From Armatimonas sp043757465 (GTDB lineage Bacteria; Armatimonadota; Armatimonadia; Armatimonadales; Armatimonadaceae): a stretch of 64,000 bases of DNA. A program made the translations under genes and the position numbers. The stretch is taken from contig NZ_JAYVPL010000053.1 in assembly GCF_043757465.1 (NCBI RefSeq), forward strand, positions 1 through 64,000, given 5' to 3'. This document shows positions 32,359 through 41,111 of this stretch, piece after piece. How positions within the stretch are numbered: position 1 is the first letter of the stretch; the number at the start of each line of letters is the position of its first letter. The notes under the pieces were generated by a model, which did no database searches, was not told the origin of the DNA, and saw nothing but the letters and a program-made list of their open reading frames with translations.

Positions 32359-33471
32359 ATGTTAATCACGGCAGTGACGGCGCTGCCGCTGCGGGGGGCG
32401 ACCCCTGATGGCGGCTGGGCGCAGGGCTACAATCAAGACGAGGAGCTGCACACACTGATCCGGGTGGAGACCGACGGCGGCATCACCGGCTGGGGGAGCT
32501 GTTTCACGTCGGGGGCGCTGGTCACGGCGGCGCTGGCGCTCCTGCGGCCCTATCTCATTGGCGAGTCAGCGCTGGAGCCCGAGCGGGTGAGTGAGACACT
32601 ACTCCAGTCCACCTTCTGGCAGGGACGCGGCGGAACCGTGGCGCACGCTATCTCGGGTGTGGACATTGCGCTCTGGGATATTCTGGGCAAAGCGACTGGC
32701 CAGCCTGTCGCGCGTCTCTTGGGCGGCTGCTACCGCGATAAGATCAAGCCCTACGCCTCGATTCTCTTTGCCGAGCCTCCCGTGCTGAAACAGCGACTCG
32801 AAGCGGTGCTGGAGCGTGGCTTCAAGGCCATCAAGATCGGCTGGTCGGGCTTTGGGCGCGTGCATAGTAGCTACGACAAGCTGCTTGTCCAGACCGCACG
32901 CGAAACCGTCGGCAACGACGTCGAGATATTTGTGGATGCGGGCGGCTCCGAGCAGCTCTGGCCGCACGGCTATAAGTGGGCGCTCCAGACCAGTAAGATG
33001 CTCGCCGACTACGGTGTCGGTTGGTTTGAGGAAGCGCTCCCCCCCGACGACATAGACGGCTTCTGCAAGCTACGCGAGCACGCGCCTTTGCCCATCACGA
33101 GTGGCGAGGTACTGGTGCGGCGGCAGAGCTTTCTGCCCTGGATCGAGCGCGGCGCGGTGGATATTCTCCAGCCCGACACCACCAAGTGCGGCGGCCTCTC
33201 CGAAGCTCGAAAGATCGCCTGGGCCGCCTACGACCATAATATTGGCTTTGTCAGCCACGGCTGGAACACGGCGGTCGGGCTTGCTGCCGATCTCGCCCTG
33301 GCCGCCGCACTTCCCACGGCCCGCTACGTCGAGTACATCACGCCCGCCGCGTACATAGATCAGCTCGTCAAAATCCCCTGGAAACTCGACGACGAGGGAT
33401 TTTTGCCCATCTCAATGACTCCCGGCCTAGGGATTGAGATTGACGAAGAGGCGCTCAAGAGGTTCACGTAA
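32359..33471 (+). CDS. enolase-superfamily (mandelate racemase/muconate lactonizing) enzyme
   Basis: A 370-residue enzyme likely to dehydrate or epimerise a sugar acid. The N-terminal capping domain has ITGWGSCFTSG. Barrel residues include FKAIKIGWSGFGR near 157 (Lys-x-Lys), metal-ligand Asp in IFVDAGG near 193, Glu in WFEEALPPDD near 222 and Glu in ITSGEV near 246, and the catalytic His in VSHGWN near 298. It fits the acid-sugar dehydratase branch; the substrate is open. Upstream extension of the frame overlaps the divergent gene and is rejected. The TAA stop is the first triplet of the following palindromic repeat. Confidence 0.87.
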   Translation: MLITAVTALPLRGATPDGGWAQGYNQDEELHTLIRVETDGGITGWGSCFTSGALVTAALALLRPYLIGESALEPERVSETLLQSTFWQGRGGTVAHAISGVDIALWDILGKATGQPVARLLGGCYRDKIKPYASILFAEPPVLKQRLEAVLERGFKAIKIGWSGFGRVHSSYDKLLVQTARETVGNDVEIFVDAGGSEQLWPHGYKWALQTSKMLADYGVGWFEEALPPDDIDGFCKLREHAPLPITSGEVLVRRQSFLPWIERGAVDILQPDTTKCGGLSEARKIAWAAYDHNIGFVSHGWNTAVGLAADLALAAALPTARYVEYITPAAYIDQLVKIPWKLDDEGFLPISMTPGLGIEIDEEALKRFT

Positions 33472-33591
33472 CCTCTCCCCAACCCCTCTCCCGGGCGCTC
33501 GCAAGCTCGCTGGGAAAGGGGCTTTTCGGGCTCCCTCCTTTCCCAGCGAGGAACGAGCACCCGGGAGAGGAGGGCTGGGGAGGAGAGGTTA
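33469..33591. repeat. double C/G palindromic repeat linking two genes
   Basis: Outer ends TAACCTCTCCCC and GGGGAGGAGAGGTTA are near-perfect inverted arms. Inside lie CCCCTCTCCCGGGCGCTCGC...CGCTGGGAAAGGGG and its inverted partner. The left end supplies the TAA stop of the enolase gene. The right end supplies an AGGAG ribosome-binding site and the first base of the creatininase ATG. Confidence 0.85.
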
Positions 33592-34445
33592 TGAATAGTT
33601 TAGACAAAACACTCTACGACGGCCTGACGTGGCCGGAGCTCAACGAAGCCGTGCTTGCACGCAAAGTCGTCTTGTTACCCATTGGGAGCACGGAGCAGCA
33701 TGGGCATCACCTGCCGCTTGATGTGGATAACTTTCTGGCGCGTAGTGTCTGCTTGGAGGCAGCTAAACGCGCTCCGCAGGAGCTACTCGTGATGCCGACC
33801 ATCCCCTACGGCTACAATGAGCACGGTCAGGACTTTCCGGGGACAATCCATGTGACTTATGCCCACTTTATCGAGTATTGTTTGGATGTGGTCAAGAGTG
33901 TCGCCTACGCCGGGTTTGATCGGATCGTGATTATAGATGGCCACGGCTCCAACGAGCACCTCTGTGAGTTCATCGCTCGGCGTGCGACTCTGGAGACTGA
34001 AGCACTGGTGGCCTCGACAATCTGGACGAATCTGGCGATTGAAGCGTTTGAAAAAGTCCGGGACAGCGGGCACGGCGGCGCGGCCCATGCCTGTGAACTA
34101 GAAACCAGCGCGTACCTGCACCTGGCTCCCGAGCACGTCCAGATGGATAAGGCCAGCGATCACTACGGGGGCGCGGCAGGGCGCGAGGGCAGCAAGTTCC
34201 TCTCGGTGGATCTGACGCGCGGCTGGGGGCCGATGAAGCTGGTTCAGTGGACCAGCGGCGCGACTCCCACGGGGGTCTCCGGCGCGCCGACGCTCGCCAC
34301 GGCGGAGAAGGGTAGGGTGATTATCGGCGGCGCAGCGGACAATCTCGTCGCCTTCATCAGAGAGTTTCGTGGCATGGAGAAGCTCCTGCGAGTGGATCAC
34401 CGCGCTGTCAAACCCGCCTCCCCGACGCTGCCTAACTTGGACTAG
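33591..34445 (+). CDS. creatininase-family amidohydrolase
   Basis: 284 residues. Metal ligands are visible in LLPIGSTEQHGHHLPLDVDN near 25-45 (Glu, His, Asp), DGHGSNEHL near 115 (His) and GGAAHACELETSAYL near 160-175 (Glu). The family includes creatininase, formamide hydrolases and mycofactocin MftE. Neither creatine nor mycofactocin neighbours are present, so the amide or lactam substrate is unknown. The ribosome-binding site lies inside the preceding palindromic repeat, so the gene is probably expressed with the enolase gene. Confidence 0.87.
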   Translation: MNSLDKTLYDGLTWPELNEAVLARKVVLLPIGSTEQHGHHLPLDVDNFLARSVCLEAAKRAPQELLVMPTIPYGYNEHGQDFPGTIHVTYAHFIEYCLDVVKSVAYAGFDRIVIIDGHGSNEHLCEFIARRATLETEALVASTIWTNLAIEAFEKVRDSGHGGAAHACELETSAYLHLAPEHVQMDKASDHYGGAAGREGSKFLSVDLTRGWGPMKLVQWTSGATPTGVSGAPTLATAEKGRVIIGGAADNLVAFIREFRGMEKLLRVDHRAVKPASPTLPNLD

Positions 34446-34471
34446 CAATTAATTTGGACCCGCAATAAATC

Positions 34472-35476
34472 ATGAAACAAACACCCCTCTACAACGACAC
34501 TGTGGCTAATTCTAACCCCCTGCGCACCCAGCAGGCAAAAGAGCTGGAGAGCTACATCCAGACCTTGAAAACTGACCAGAGCCGCCGGATTTCCGATGTG
34601 AAGAAGCTCCGCCAGCGCTTCGCGGAGAGCATCGGCTGGCCTCCACCTGGCAAGCCCGACACGGAAGCGGCGAGCTTTACAAAGATTGGCGAGGACAGTT
34701 TGGGAGTTTATTTTCGCGCGATGATCCCGGTGCTTCCGGGCGTCCATGCCGAGGGAATCTACATCGTCCCAAAGAACGCAACGGGACGCGTTCCGCTGGT
34801 GATCTCCATGCACGGCGGCGGCGGCTCGCCGGAGGTGGCGCTTTTTAACGGCGGAGCGAACTACCACGACATGGTGCGCGGCGGGGTGAAGCGTGGCTAC
34901 GCCGTCTTTGCGCCCCAACATCTTTTCCGGGCCGACGGTTTCCCTGGCGATGTACGCAACCGCACCGATGAGCGCCTGAAGCTACTCGGGACGAGCCTCA
35001 CTGCCGTCGAGATCGCCAAGATCACGCGCAGCCTGGATGTGCTGCTCAAGCGCCCCGAAATTGACCCCAAGCGCGTCGCGATGGTCGGGCTCTCGTACGG
35101 CGGCTACTACGCTCTTGTCGCGCCCGCGCTGGAGCCGCGCATCAAAGTGGCGGTGTCGAGCTGCTACTTCGGCGTCCAAGAGTGGCGCTACGAGCGCGAC
35201 GAGCTCTCCGTCCCGTCCGACTTCCGCTTTCCGGATAGATTCTCCCAGCTTCTCGACTCCGATTTAGTGGCGCTGATCTGCCCACGGCCTCTCCTCATTC
35301 AGGCAGGCACCAAAGACGACGCTGATCACCGCGACGGTGGCATCAAGCTCGCTCCAGCGTCGGCGGAGCACTACAAAAAAATTGGCAAAGAGGCCAACTT
35401 CGAGTTTCTCGTCTTCGAAGGTGGCCACGAGTTCCACGATCCGTCGGCGTGGGCATTTTTAAAGAAGCACCTATGA
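34472..35476 (+). CDS. alpha/beta hydrolase, dienelactone-hydrolase/acetyl-esterase-like
   Basis: A 334-residue cytoplasmic hydrolase. Oxyanion region SMHGGGGSPE lies near 112, nucleophile Ser in VGLSYGGYY near 206, the acid in AGTKDDADHRDG near 274, and His in EGGHEFHDPSAWAF near 318. The N-terminal 80 residues form a helical extension (RTQQAKELESYIQTLKTDQSR). The layout fits acetyl xylan esterase-like or glucuronoyl-esterase-like enzymes. It is probably cotranscribed with the creatininase gene and the small gene after it. Confidence 0.8.
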   Translation: MKQTPLYNDTVANSNPLRTQQAKELESYIQTLKTDQSRRISDVKKLRQRFAESIGWPPPGKPDTEAASFTKIGEDSLGVYFRAMIPVLPGVHAEGIYIVPKNATGRVPLVISMHGGGGSPEVALFNGGANYHDMVRGGVKRGYAVFAPQHLFRADGFPGDVRNRTDERLKLLGTSLTAVEIAKITRSLDVLLKRPEIDPKRVAMVGLSYGGYYALVAPALEPRIKVAVSSCYFGVQEWRYERDELSVPSDFRFPDRFSQLLDSDLVALICPRPLLIQAGTKDDADHRDGGIKLAPASAEHYKKIGKEANFEFLVFEGGHEFHDPSAWAFLKKHL

Positions 35477-35733
35477 CGGAGCTCTGGAGTGCTCTAAAAA
35501 TCGGCGACAAAGTGCGCTTCATCCGCTTGCCTGAAGGCTGGATGCACGACGAAACTCGCGTGGTCTACGAGGCACTGATCGCCACGGGTGCCGTTCTAGC
35601 CGTGGATCAAGTTGACGAGTTCGGGCATCCTTGGACAGAGCCGTTCGATGTGAATGTAGCCGGTCAAGTGACGTGTGACTCTGGCATCGGGCACACGCTG
35701 GCAATAATTGACGACACCTGGGAGTGGGTTTAG
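35473..35733 (+). CDS. small unknown protein
   Basis: 86 residues, acidic and soluble. The ATG overlaps the hydrolase stop (ATGA), so it is translationally coupled. LKIGDKVRFIRLPEGW resembles the first strands of an SH3- or S1-like barrel, and AVLAVDQVDEFGHPWTEPF reads as further beta strands. No family recognised. Its C-terminus overlaps the convergent gene by 4 bp. Confidence 0.65.
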   Translation: MTELWSALKIGDKVRFIRLPEGWMHDETRVVYEALIATGAVLAVDQVDEFGHPWTEPFDVNVAGQVTCDSGIGHTLAIIDDTWEWV

Positions 35734-36401
35734 CTCGTAGGCCACGGAAGCGCCCCGCTGAGACGCAGAGAGATTAGCTCCTCTGGATCGCTCCAGCCCG
35801 TGCGCTCCTTTTCAAACTGCTCCCAGTAGGTGGCGAGCTGCCCATTGTCGCGCTTGACACGAATGCGAAGCTGCCAGGCTCGCTTAAAGCGCGGCCAAGG
35901 AAAGTCTTCGTCTGGCCAGCAGCCGTTTAGGCGGTAGGTGCGGGGGTGCTTGTAGGAATTGATGTAGCGGCAGCGGATGGCGGAGCGCAGATGCTGGCTG
36001 GCGATCTTTCGGTTGGAAGCTGTAATAAATAACCAACCCCCACCTGTCGCCGACTCCCAGATGTAGTAGCAGTCCCAGACAGGCAGGCGCTCGGCGGCCC
36101 AGAGCGCCCCACCAGCGGGGGTCAGATAGTAGGTAAGTCGCCCGTCATCTTCGTCGAGTTTTCTATAGAACAGCCCGTCATGGTGCCAGTGCTCTATGCG
36201 TGCCCTCAGCTCAGAGTCTGCCATTGTGTGGGGCTGAAATGGCAGGTTCATATGAATCGCAGCGTCTTCGGCAAGTAGGGGGCGCGACCAGCAGTCGTAC
36301 ATCGCCATTTTTGCGAACCAGTCGAAGTGGATTAGCTCGTCGTCGGTGAGGCCAGAGGTGTGGGTGCGGAAGCGGAAGTAGTCGGTACGGGTCATGGGCA
36401 T
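35730..36401 (-). CDS. unknown protein with winged-helix-like middle
   Basis: 223 residues, rich in Trp and His, with no signal or membrane segment. YFRFRTHTSGLTDDELIHFDWFAKMAMYDCWSRPLL opens the protein. LRARIEHWHHDGLFYRKLDEDDGRLTYYLTPAGGALWAAER looks like a winged-helix wing region (helix, turn, two strands, TPxG), as in marker-type regulators, but no family is certain. The ATG at 36401 overlaps the upstream stop (TAATG), coupling it to the dioxygenase. A second in-frame ATG lies 6 nt later. Confidence 0.6.
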   Translation of the reverse strand: MPMTRTDYFRFRTHTSGLTDDELIHFDWFAKMAMYDCWSRPLLAEDAAIHMNLPFQPHTMADSELRARIEHWHHDGLFYRKLDEDDGRLTYYLTPAGGALWAAERLPVWDCYYIWESATGGGWLFITASNRKIASQHLRSAIRCRYINSYKHPRTYRLNGCWPDEDFPWPRFKRAWQLRIRVKRDNGQLATYWEQFEKERTGWSDPEELISLRLSGALPWPTS

Positions 36402-37240
36402 TAGCAGGAGACATCTTTGCCGTCGGCTCCGAAGGCGGCGAGGCGCACGGTATTGTCGGTTTTTACGGCGCTGCTGGGGAGATAGTGGTACTGGAGCGCC
36501 CAGCGGGTTTCGTCGGTCTGGTTGATCGGGGTGCCGTGGGGGAGCTTGCCATCGAAGAGTAAGAGATCGCCCGCCTGCATCGGGACGGCAGTGCGCACAA
36601 ACCCCTCCGCCTCCGTGTCGCAGAGCTGCCAGTCGCGGCGCATGAAGTGGGTGCGGGGGCCGCCTTGGTGGCCGCCTGCCAGAACAAACATGCAGCCGTT
36701 CTCCGGGCGCACGTCTTCCAGCGCGATCCAGACGCCTACAATCTTGGTGGTCAGCGGAAAGTTGAAGTAGGCATGGTCCTGGTGCCAGGGCTTCTCGCGC
36801 AGTTCGGGCAGGTGCGCAACTTCGGCCAGCGGCGGGTGCTCTTGCGTGAAGTCCATGAACTTGCGGACATAGCGTGCCCGTTCTTCAGCAGCAAGCGCGG
36901 GCTGGCCCGCACCATCTTGACCCAGTGAGAACTGCGATACAGGAGCGCCGCCGTGCTGCACGTCTACGCGGCGCAGGTACTCAGGGAGCGAGCCCTCGTA
37001 GGCCAGGGAGCCGCAGCGCGGGTCGTCGGCTAGGGTCATGAGGCGCAGCTCTTCTCGTGTCGCCCGCACTTGCTTATCCGAGAGCGCCCCACGAACGACC
37101 AGATAGCCGTCGGCTTCGTAGCGTGCCTGGGCGTCAGCATCAAAGCCCTCCCAGCCACAGATAGAATTTTGTGCAAGTGCATCCACGCAGTACAGCTCCG
37201 GCGCGTGGGAAGCAATCTCAGGTTCATAGATCACTTTCAT
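36401..37240 (-). CDS. phytanoyl-CoA dioxygenase (PhyH) family protein
   Basis: A 279-residue Fe(II)/2-oxoglutarate oxygenase. YEADGYLVVRGALS is the family opening. The iron ligands are His-x-Asp in KPWHQDHAYFNF near 152-154 and a distal His in GKLPHGTPINQTD near 233. The 2-oxoglutarate-binding Arg is in TRWALQYHY. IALEDVRPENGCMFVLAGGHQGG is the conserved cupin core. Members hydroxylate diverse small molecules. A second PhyH gene lies at 38879. TAGCAT sits 6 nt upstream of the ATG. Confidence 0.87.
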   Translation of the reverse strand: MKVIYEPEIASHAPELYCVDALAQNSICGWEGFDADAQARYEADGYLVVRGALSDKQVRATREELRLMTLADDPRCGSLAYEGSLPEYLRRVDVQHGGAPVSQFSLGQDGAGQPALAAEERARYVRKFMDFTQEHPPLAEVAHLPELREKPWHQDHAYFNFPLTTKIVGVWIALEDVRPENGCMFVLAGGHQGGPRTHFMRRDWQLCDTEAEGFVRTAVPMQAGDLLLFDGKLPHGTPINQTDETRWALQYHYLPSSAVKTDNTVRLAAFGADGKDVSC

Positions 37241-37246
37241 GGATTT

Positions 37247-37252
37247 ATGCTA
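37247..37252 (-). promoter_or_regulatory. -10 TAGCAT, leaderless start
   Basis: Read on the minus strand, TAGCAT is 6 nt before the ATG at 37240. Confidence 0.5.
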
Positions 37253-37382
37253 CCACAGCACGCAATGACGACAACCCTGATACCCCGGCTTCAAGGTCAG
37301 AGGCCAGAGCGACGCGCTGGGCTGGCTCACTTCGGGATTTTAGGGGTTTAGGCATAAAAGTTGCCAACCAGACAAAGTTACT

Positions 37383-38873
37383 ATGCGACTTACCAGATTC
37401 TTACTACCTCTTTTACTGCTACTCTTTGTTGTTAACTCCCTGACGCACACCCGGCAATTTCCCTACGATGCTATGAACTACGTGGATGTCGCGTGGCACG
37501 TGACGCAGGGCGATGGCCTAGTGCAGACCACAGTGGGAGTATTTCAGCCACGACTCGCGACGCTTCCCAGCACTGGCCCTGTACCTTTTGTGGCTCAAGC
37601 GCCTCTTTTTCCTCTGCTGGTCGCGGTGCTTCATGCACTAGGAGCCTCTTTCCAAGATGCGGCGCTACTTCTCTCCGCACTAGGCTATCTGCTCACACTC
37701 GGGCTGGGCACGCTACTCGCGCGCCGCTTCTACGGAGATGGTGGTGCACAGCTTGTTCTCGCCGCCTTGCTGGTCTATGCGCCCTTGGCACAGGCGGGGC
37801 GTACCGCTCTCACGGAGGCACTGGCACTGGCAGTGCTCCTGGGAAGTATTGTGCTCGTGACCGCCCCAGGAAAACACCTTCGTGCGCCGGTGTTGGCGGC
37901 GGCGGGCCTGCTGGCGGGTCTCGCCTTTGCAACCCGCTACGCCCTCGTGGGGTGGATTCCCCTCGGGCTGCTCTGGATCCTCTGGCGGGGTCAAGGACGG
38001 GCTCTCTCGGGGGCAGTCGCCTATGGACTCGGGGCAGCGTTGCCCGTCGCGCCAATCCTCATCCGTAACTTAGCTCTCACGGGGGAGCTGATTCCCCGAC
38101 CTCTCCCCTCCGACCAGGGCTGGCAACAAAACATCACGGACGCCATCCAGGCGCTGCTCGGCAACTTCTTCCTGGCGGAGCGTCAACAAGTGGCCCAGGG
38201 CCTCGTGAGCCTTGTCTTTCTCGGAATCGTGTTCCTATGGAAGCGGCACTCGCTGCGCCTGCGAAACGTCCCCCATCGGCCTGATGTACTCCTGATACTC
38301 TGGGCGCTGATCTACACAAGTGGGCTGATCCTCCAACGCACGCGGGTTCACTTCGATCCGCTAGACTCCCGGCTACTGCTCCCGGCAGGCGTGCCTCTCC
38401 TCCTGCTCCTGGGTAACCTAGCTGGAAACCCTCGGGCCGTCCGAACGGTGCTGGCACTGGGGCTTCTGCTGGCTCTAGGCAGGGAGGTCAAGATTCTCAG
38501 CACGCCGCTTGAGGCACCAGCCATCGTGCGTTCCCCCCGCCTCGCTTGGCTGGCGAAGAACACAGCCAACGCGGATCGCATTCTGGGCGATGATGCAATG
38601 GACATTCCCTTTTTCCTGGGACGGCCCCACGTGTTCTCTTTTTCCGCCTACCCTTACAACGAACCAGTGGACACGGATTTTCTCCAGCAAATAGCGCCCG
38701 TCTATGTCGTGGTCCGCCCCTCAGAGGGCGACAAGAAAGATGCTCGCTACGGCCCGATTCTCGCCGGGCTAAAGCAAGGTGTGCTTCCTCCAGGGCTACA
38801 TATCACGGAGCAGGCCGTTCTCCACGATGCCCGAATCTACCGAGTCGAGGCGGAGATTTTTACGATACCATAG
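37383..38873 (+). CDS. polytopic membrane protein, ArnT/PMT-like glycosyltransferase
   Basis: 496 residues with an N-terminal signal-anchor (FLLPLLLLLFVVNSLTH) and about ten further hydrophobic helices. YDAMNYVDVAWHVTQGDGLV after the first helix resembles the Asp-containing first periplasmic loop of GT-C glycosyltransferases (dolichyl-phosphate-mannose or undecaprenyl-phosphate-sugar users). ATRYALVGWIPLGLLWIL and the C-terminal soluble part with AKNTANADRILGDDAMD also fit. The sugar and acceptor are unknown. The C-terminus ends 5 bp before the next gene's start. Confidence 0.65.
   Translation: MRLTRFLLPLLLLLFVVNSLTHTRQFPYDAMNYVDVAWHVTQGDGLVQTTVGVFQPRLATLPSTGPVPFVAQAPLFPLLVAVLHALGASFQDAALLLSALGYLLTLGLGTLLARRFYGDGGAQLVLAALLVYAPLAQAGRTALTEALALAVLLGSIVLVTAPGKHLRAPVLAAAGLLAGLAFATRYALVGWIPLGLLWILWRGQGRALSGAVAYGLGAALPVAPILIRNLALTGELIPRPLPSDQGWQQNITDAIQALLGNFFLAERQQVAQGLVSLVFLGIVFLWKRHSLRLRNVPHRPDVLLILWALIYTSGLILQRTRVHFDPLDSRLLLPAGVPLLLLLGNLAGNPRAVRTVLALGLLLALGREVKILSTPLEAPAIVRSPRLAWLAKNTANADRILGDDAMDIPFFLGRPHVFSFSAYPYNEPVDTDFLQQIAPVYVVVRPSEGDKKDARYGPILAGLKQGVLPPGLHITEQAVLHDARIYRVEAEIFTIP
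38866..38871 (+). promoter_or_regulatory. -10-like TACCAT, leaderless start
   Basis: TACCAT is 7 nt before the ATG at 38879, inside the last codons of the membrane protein gene. Confidence 0.35.
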
Positions 38874-38878
38874 CGCTT

Positions 38879-39607
38879 ATGAACCTGACAGAGACGCAGC
38901 GACAGACACTAAACAACGACGGTTTTGTAGTTCTCGAACGTGTCTTCACGCCCGGCGTGTTGGAGCACGTCACGGCGCGGATCGAGACATTTCAGAAGCG
39001 GCATGAGGAGACACTGGCCCAAAAAGGCGGCACGGAGGGAATCTCGCGTGCCAACGAGATCACGTTCACGGCGTATCTCGCCGAGCACGACCCGGAGCTA
39101 CTCGCCTTCTGCCGCCGCCCGGAAATCGCTGCGCTGGGAGTCGCGCTGCTTGGCCCCGACGTGGATCTCTACTGGAACCAGGCGGTCTTCAAGATGCCCG
39201 AGGGCGCACAGCAGTTCCCGTGGCACCAGGACGACGGCTACACGCCGGTGAGCCCCTCGCCGTATCTCACCCTCTGGATCGCGCTGAATGAGGCCACAGT
39301 GAACAACGGCTGTGTCTGGGTGCGGCCCGGCTCACACAAAAACGGTCTGGTGGAGCATCTGGCTACACCGATTGGACTCGCGTGCCATAGCCTCGACGAC
39401 CCTGACCAGGGCATTCCCGTGCCGGTGCCCGCGGGCTCGATTGTGGTATTCTGGTCGCTCACCATGCACAAGAGCGGTGTCAATGTCTCCCAGGGCTGCC
39501 GCAAGGCCTATATTGTCCAGCTTGCCAAAGCCGGGCTGGTCAGCTTACGCACCGGCGAGCCCGTACCCAACTTACTGCCCATCGCCCGTGAGGGTAGGAG
39601 CTTGTAA
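38879..39607 (+). CDS. phytanoyl-CoA dioxygenase (PhyH) family protein
   Basis: A 242-residue Fe(II)/2-oxoglutarate oxygenase. LNNDGFVVLERVFTPGVLEHV is the N-terminal helix-strand. The metal ligands are in QFPWHQDDGYTPV near 114-116 (His, Asp) and TMHKSGVNVS near 196 (His). Ser/Arg for 2-oxoglutarate are near QGCRKAYIVQ. WIALNEATVNNGCVWVRPGSHKNG is diagnostic. It is more compact than the first PhyH gene and is followed 3 bp later by an unknown gene. Substrate unknown. Confidence 0.88.
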   Translation: MNLTETQRQTLNNDGFVVLERVFTPGVLEHVTARIETFQKRHEETLAQKGGTEGISRANEITFTAYLAEHDPELLAFCRRPEIAALGVALLGPDVDLYWNQAVFKMPEGAQQFPWHQDDGYTPVSPSPYLTLWIALNEATVNNGCVWVRPGSHKNGLVEHLATPIGLACHSLDDPDQGIPVPVPAGSIVVFWSLTMHKSGVNVSQGCRKAYIVQLAKAGLVSLRTGEPVPNLLPIAREGRSL

Positions 39608-39610
39608 AAA

Positions 39611-40156
39611 ATGATCACGTACGGCGGACGATTCCGCGTGTCACTGGAAACCTATCACGGAGTTCCCACGGGGTGGAGCAAGGCCGAGCTAATCGCAACC
39701 CATCGCGCTCTTGGTGGCTTGTTTGACATTGCAGCGCCGGAAGCCACAGAACCCGGTGCGCCGTGTTGGCTTCCAGATCGCAAGAACTGGCTACAGTACC
39801 GTGCGACACTCTACAAAATTGCCGAAGGCGTGCGCGCAAAAGACCCTGCCTGCATTGAGCTTGCGGTGCGCTACATTGAGCTTCGCTACATCGGCTCGTA
39901 TTCTGGCTACATTCGTACTCATCTGGCTCGTGGGCTTAAACACGCACTCTTGTCCGTCGAACAAAAAGAGCGTCTTGATCAAGTCTTCCTCTCCATGGTC
40001 AAACGTCGCGACTACACCTGCGAATTTAGGGAGTACGTAAAAATTTGGCATCGCATCGCTTCGCCAGAAGCCATAGAGTTCATCAGATCACTGTCCGCTC
40101 AACACTCACCAAATAATCAAAGACCTTGGCTACAAAAATTTGCCCGTGTAGACTAA
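39611..40156 (+). CDS. unknown soluble protein
   Basis: 181 residues, mostly helical, no signal or membrane segment. SLETYHGVPTGWSKAELIATHRALGG and CIELAVRYIELRYIGSYSGYIRTHLARGLKHALLS look like amphipathic helices, and a basic stretch near 120-150 contains VKRRDYTCEFREYVKIWH. No family recognised. It starts 3 bp after the dioxygenase and is probably cotranscribed with it. Confidence 0.55.
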   Translation: MITYGGRFRVSLETYHGVPTGWSKAELIATHRALGGLFDIAAPEATEPGAPCWLPDRKNWLQYRATLYKIAEGVRAKDPACIELAVRYIELRYIGSYSGYIRTHLARGLKHALLSVEQKERLDQVFLSMVKRRDYTCEFREYVKIWHRIASPEAIEFIRSLSAQHSPNNQRPWLQKFARVD

Positions 40157-40181
40157 CGCCAAAATAAATTCAATCCCCCCG

Positions 40182-40195
40182 CAACCAAGTGGTTG
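40182..40195. promoter_or_regulatory. 14-bp dyad upstream of SPFH gene
   Basis: CAACCA-AG-TGGTTG, 49 bp before the SPFH start. It could be an operator. No partner regulator is identified. Confidence 0.25.
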
Positions 40196-40244
40196 GCGCT
40201 TGCGTCTAGTAAGTGTTGTAAAAACATATACGGAGGTTCGGATC

Positions 40245-41111
40245 ATGCTTGGATTTTTCAAGGGGCAACCCAACGACTATGTGCTGCGCTACTCAGGCGG
40301 GCATCTCGCCGACGAGGGGCAGGGGCTGACGTTCTGGTATCTGGCAGCGACAACGACCATTGTGACGGTGCCAACAGGGAGCTGCGACGTGCCTTTTGTT
40401 TTCAATGAGCAGACCGGTAGCTTCCAGGACGTGACGGTGCAAGGACAGTACACCTACCGCATCACGGCTCCACGCAAGACCGCCGCACTTCTGGACTTCT
40501 CGATTCATCCCCTGCGCCGGGAGTTTCGCAGCGACGATCCCCAGCGGCTGGCGCAGCGGATCACCAATCTCTTGCAGACCGAGGCGCGGCGGGCGATCCT
40601 GCGGCGCTCTCTGGAAGCGGCGCTTCAGGAGAGTGAGGCGATTGCCTGCGAGGTGCAGAGCCGACTTCAAGAGAGTGCACTTCTGGAGCCACTGGGAGTG
40701 GAGCTGCTCACGCTCTCGCTCTTGGCGATCCGCCCCACGCCCGAGGTGGCCCGTGCGCTGGAGGCAAGCTACCGGGAGAGCCTGCTCCGCGCCGCCGATG
40801 AGGCGATCTATGCCCGCCGCGCTGCCGCCGTCGAGGAGGAGCGCAAGATCAAGGAAAACGAACTGGCGACAGACATCTTGCTGGAGCGCCAGCGCCAGCA
40901 GTACATTGCGCTCCAGGGAGAGAATCTTGAAAAAGAGGCCCTTTCAAAGGCCCATGCACTTCAGTTGGAGCTAGGAAGCTACCAGAGCCTCGATCCCCGC
41001 TTGCTACTGGCTCTCTCCATGCGCGAGCTGGCCCAGAACGCGGGCAACATTGGAAACCTCACGATCACCAGCGAGCTGTTCGCATCGCTGATGGAGGCCA
41101 AAAATGCCTGA
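40245..41111 (+). CDS. SPFH/band-7 domain protein
   Basis: 288 residues. The beta-rich band-7 part comes first (YVLRYSGGHLADEGQGLTFWYLAATTTIVTVP, VQGQYTYRITAP), then the helical region (DDPQRLAQRITNLLQTEARRAIL...LEPLGVELLTLSLLAIRPTPEVARALEA), and a charged coiled coil (EEERKIKENELATDILLERQRQQY). No transmembrane helix is seen, so it is a soluble or peripheral member. The start is set by a GGAGG 8 nt upstream of the ATG at 40245. It is coupled by an 8-bp overlap to the NAD-kinase-like gene, suggesting a joint function. Confidence 0.82.
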   Translation: MLGFFKGQPNDYVLRYSGGHLADEGQGLTFWYLAATTTIVTVPTGSCDVPFVFNEQTGSFQDVTVQGQYTYRITAPRKTAALLDFSIHPLRREFRSDDPQRLAQRITNLLQTEARRAILRRSLEAALQESEAIACEVQSRLQESALLEPLGVELLTLSLLAIRPTPEVARALEASYRESLLRAADEAIYARRAAAVEEERKIKENELATDILLERQRQQYIALQGENLEKEALSKAHALQLELGSYQSLDPRLLLALSMRELAQNAGNIGNLTITSELFASLMEAKNA

